From the NCBI GenBank assembly GCA_030668425.1, contig DAOUTY010000092.1:1-7085 (forward strand): a DNA stretch of 7,085 bases, given 5' to 3'. This document shows, piece by piece, positions 6,369 to 7,085 of this stretch; the stretch's first letter is position 1, and the number at the start of each line of letters is the position of its first letter. Under the pieces are notes generated by a model. The model ran no database searches. It saw nothing but the letters and a program-made list of their open reading frames with translations, and was not told the origin of the DNA. The stretch is from Chloroflexota bacterium (lineage in GTDB: Bacteria; Chloroflexota; Dehalococcoidia; SZUA-161). A program made the position numbers and the translations under genes.

Positions 6369-6705
6369 CCACAGGGGTCGCTTCGCTCCACAGGTCTTCG
6401 ATACTGTAATACTCTCGTTGTGGTGTGGAGAAGACATGCACGATAACATGACCGAAATCGAGGAGCACCCATCCTGAGTCCTCCTTGCCTTCCCTGCGGT
6501 AGAGCTTACTGCCTTCCTTACTCAGTGCATCATCGATCGCATCGCAGATAGCGTGGATCTGGCGCTCGCTGTCGGCGGTACAGACGACGAAGTAGTCAGC
6601 AAAGCTGGATATCTGGCTGATATCCAGCATCTGGATATCAGCAGCCTGCTTGTCGAGGGCAGCCTCCACAGCCTTTTTAGCTATCTCAACAGATTCCAGA
6701 ATCAA
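6355..6705 (-). CDS. rsfS: Ribosomal silencing factor RsfS (Iojap family)
   Basis: RsfS binds ribosomal protein uL14 on the 50S subunit and blocks joining with 30S, lowering translation in stationary phase or starvation. The 116-residue product matches the family length (105-130). It carries the diagnostic SSFADYFVVCTADSERQ (33-49), GWVLLDFGHVIVHVF (78-92) and REYYSIEDLW (97-106). The start is taken as TTG at 6705: it has AAAGAGGAAAGGG immediately upstream, and the next in-frame ATG (M26) would remove the conserved N-terminal helix. The gene has its own strong promoter rather than following nadD as in many bacteria. Its 3' end overlaps ndk by 14 bases, convergently. The codons for residues 22-34 contain overlapping perfect inverted repeats, listed separately. 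Confidence 0.95.
   Translation of the reverse strand: MILESVEIAKKAVEAALDKQAADIQMLDISQISSFADYFVVCTADSERQIHAICDAIDDALSKEGSKLYRREGKEDSGWVLLDFGHVIVHVFSTPQREYYSIEDLWSEATPVVRIL
6604..6642. repeat. Overlapping, mutually exclusive inverted repeats inside rsfS
   Basis: Three copies of a GGATATC-centred motif alternate in orientation. GCTGGATATC (6604-6613) pairs perfectly with GATATCCAGC (6619-6628), a 10-bp stem with a 5-nt loop. GCTGATATCCAG (6616-6627) pairs perfectly with CTGGATATCAGC (6631-6642), a 12-bp stem with a 3-nt loop. The two stems share the middle arm, so only one can form at a time. In the rsfS mRNA the loop of the 12-bp stem is the ATG codon of M26. The repeats encode the segment ADIQMLDISQISS. 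Confidence 0.75.
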
Positions 6706-6727
6706 CCCTTTCCTCTTTAGTGAATCT

Positions 6728-6755
6728 ATTATAGCACCATTGCTATTATGTTCAA
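6728..6755 (-). promoter_or_regulatory. Promoter of rsfS with perfect extended -10
   Basis: On the minus strand, TTGAAC (6750-6755) is followed after 16 bp by a consensus TATAAT (6728-6733), preceded by TG-C, giving an extended -10. The start is expected near 6721, leaving a leader of about 16 bases that is almost entirely the ribosome-binding site before the TTG at 6705. A perfect inverted repeat, ATAGCA-CCAT-TGCTAT (6731-6746), fills most of the spacer and overlaps the -10 by three bases. It could be an operator. Confidence 0.65.
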
Positions 6756-6795
6756 CAGGAAAACTGTACCTATCGTTTACCGTTACTTGGAATGC

Positions 6796-6823
6796 TTGAC
6801 TAATTTTCCCGCGCCGCTAATAT
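6796..6823 (+). promoter_or_regulatory. Promoter of the exported-protein gene
   Basis: TTGACT (6796-6801, five of six) and TAATAT (6818-6823, four of six) are separated by 16 bp. The start is expected near 6830, about 27 bases before the ATG at 6857. The promoter is divergent from that of rsfS; the two -35 elements are 40 bp apart. Confidence 0.45.
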
Positions 6824-6856
6824 TATTGAGACATCTTTTTGGCCCTGTCCTTTTCT

Positions 6857-7085
6857 ATGTGTAAATCCTCCCGAAGAGCAAGCCTTCTTATCCTCGCGAT
6901 AGTTTTGGCTTTGCTGACCAGTATCTTTTATGCTGGAGCCTGGGGCAACCTCTTGCAGAATCCGAGCTTCGAAGCTGGTATCAGTGGCTGGTCGAATTAT
7001 GGCGGCACTTTGTCCCAGGTTGGGTCCCCTCTTGTCCACAGTGGGGCTTTCGCTGCTTCACTAACAAGCGACACTGCAAGCACAA
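6857..7085 (+). CDS. Exported protein with N-terminal carbohydrate-binding-like domain, 3'-truncated
   Basis: The frame is open from 6857 to the window end (76 codons) with no stop. Residues 1-28 form a clear Sec signal peptide: a basic n-region (K3, R6, R7), a hydrophobic core ASLLILAIVLALL (8-20) and a likely signal-peptidase I site AGA|W after A28. The mature start, NLLQNPSFEAGISGWSNYGG (31-50), followed by a segment with HSGAFAASLT (61-70), resembles the opening of CBM4/9- or galactose-binding-like beta-sandwich domains (the N-x-SFE-x-G-x-x-GW pattern). Such domains often sit on extracellular glycoside hydrolases or cell-surface proteins, but the rest of the protein is outside the window, so its activity is unknown. 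ATG 6857 lacks a Shine-Dalgarno sequence. TTG 6839 is an in-frame alternative, and a TGA at 6827-6829 closes the frame further upstream. Codon usage looks similar to its neighbours. Confidence 0.8.
   Translation, partial: MCKSSRRASLLILAIVLALLTSIFYAGAWGNLLQNPSFEAGISGWSNYGGTLSQVGSPLVHSGAFAASLTSDTAST

Noticed and set aside
6604..6642. The rsfS-internal hairpin as a terminator for ndk
   Set aside because: It lies about 235 bases beyond the ndk stop, and no T-run follows on the plus strand.
6800..7039. A 79-codon minus-strand open frame at the right end
   Set aside because: It is antisense to the exported-protein gene, which has a clear signal peptide and domain-like sequence on the plus strand.

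Overview
The window looks like ordinary chromosomal DNA from an anaerobic bacterium. TsaE, TsaB, RsfS and bacterial sigma-70-like promoters point to Bacteria rather than Archaea. A tungsten-type aldehyde:ferredoxin oxidoreductase (AOR) points to anaerobic metabolism, and a THEP1-type NTPase is common in thermophiles, archaea and some deep-branching bacteria. A Chloroflexota (Dehalococcoidia-like) origin would fit this mix, but that is an inference from gene content and cannot be settled from this window alone.

Layout, left to right. (1) The 3' nine-tenths of thiL (thiamine-phosphate kinase, +) runs in from the left edge. (2) Converging on it, on the minus strand, is a metabolic pair: a tungsten AOR (2079-3929) followed by a zinc-dependent medium-chain alcohol dehydrogenase (934-1929). 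The 149-bp gap between them carries a 56-bp imperfect palindrome (1982-2037). The AOR has a good promoter whose -10 and start region are bracketed by a perfect 7-bp inverted repeat. (3) Divergent from AOR is a plus-strand run: tsaE and tsaB (both for the t6A tRNA modification), a THEP1-family NTPase and ndk. (4) rsfS (ribosomal silencing factor, minus) converges on ndk and overlaps its last 14 bases. Its coding sequence holds two mutually exclusive perfect hairpins. (5) At the right edge a new plus-strand gene begins, with its own promoter and signal peptide. It encodes an exported protein whose mature part opens like a carbohydrate-binding/galactose-binding-like domain, and it is cut by the window end.

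How the genes may work together. ADH and AOR could interconvert alcohol, aldehyde and carboxylate, linking NAD(H) to ferredoxin; substrate is unknown. TsaE and TsaB belong to the same tRNA t6A machinery. THEP1 and Ndk both handle nucleoside triphosphates. The most unusual signals are the intergenic palindrome, the putative AOR operator, the altered pterin-binding motifs in the AOR, and the switch-like hairpins inside rsfS. No mobile element, CRISPR array, rRNA or tRNA gene was seen.
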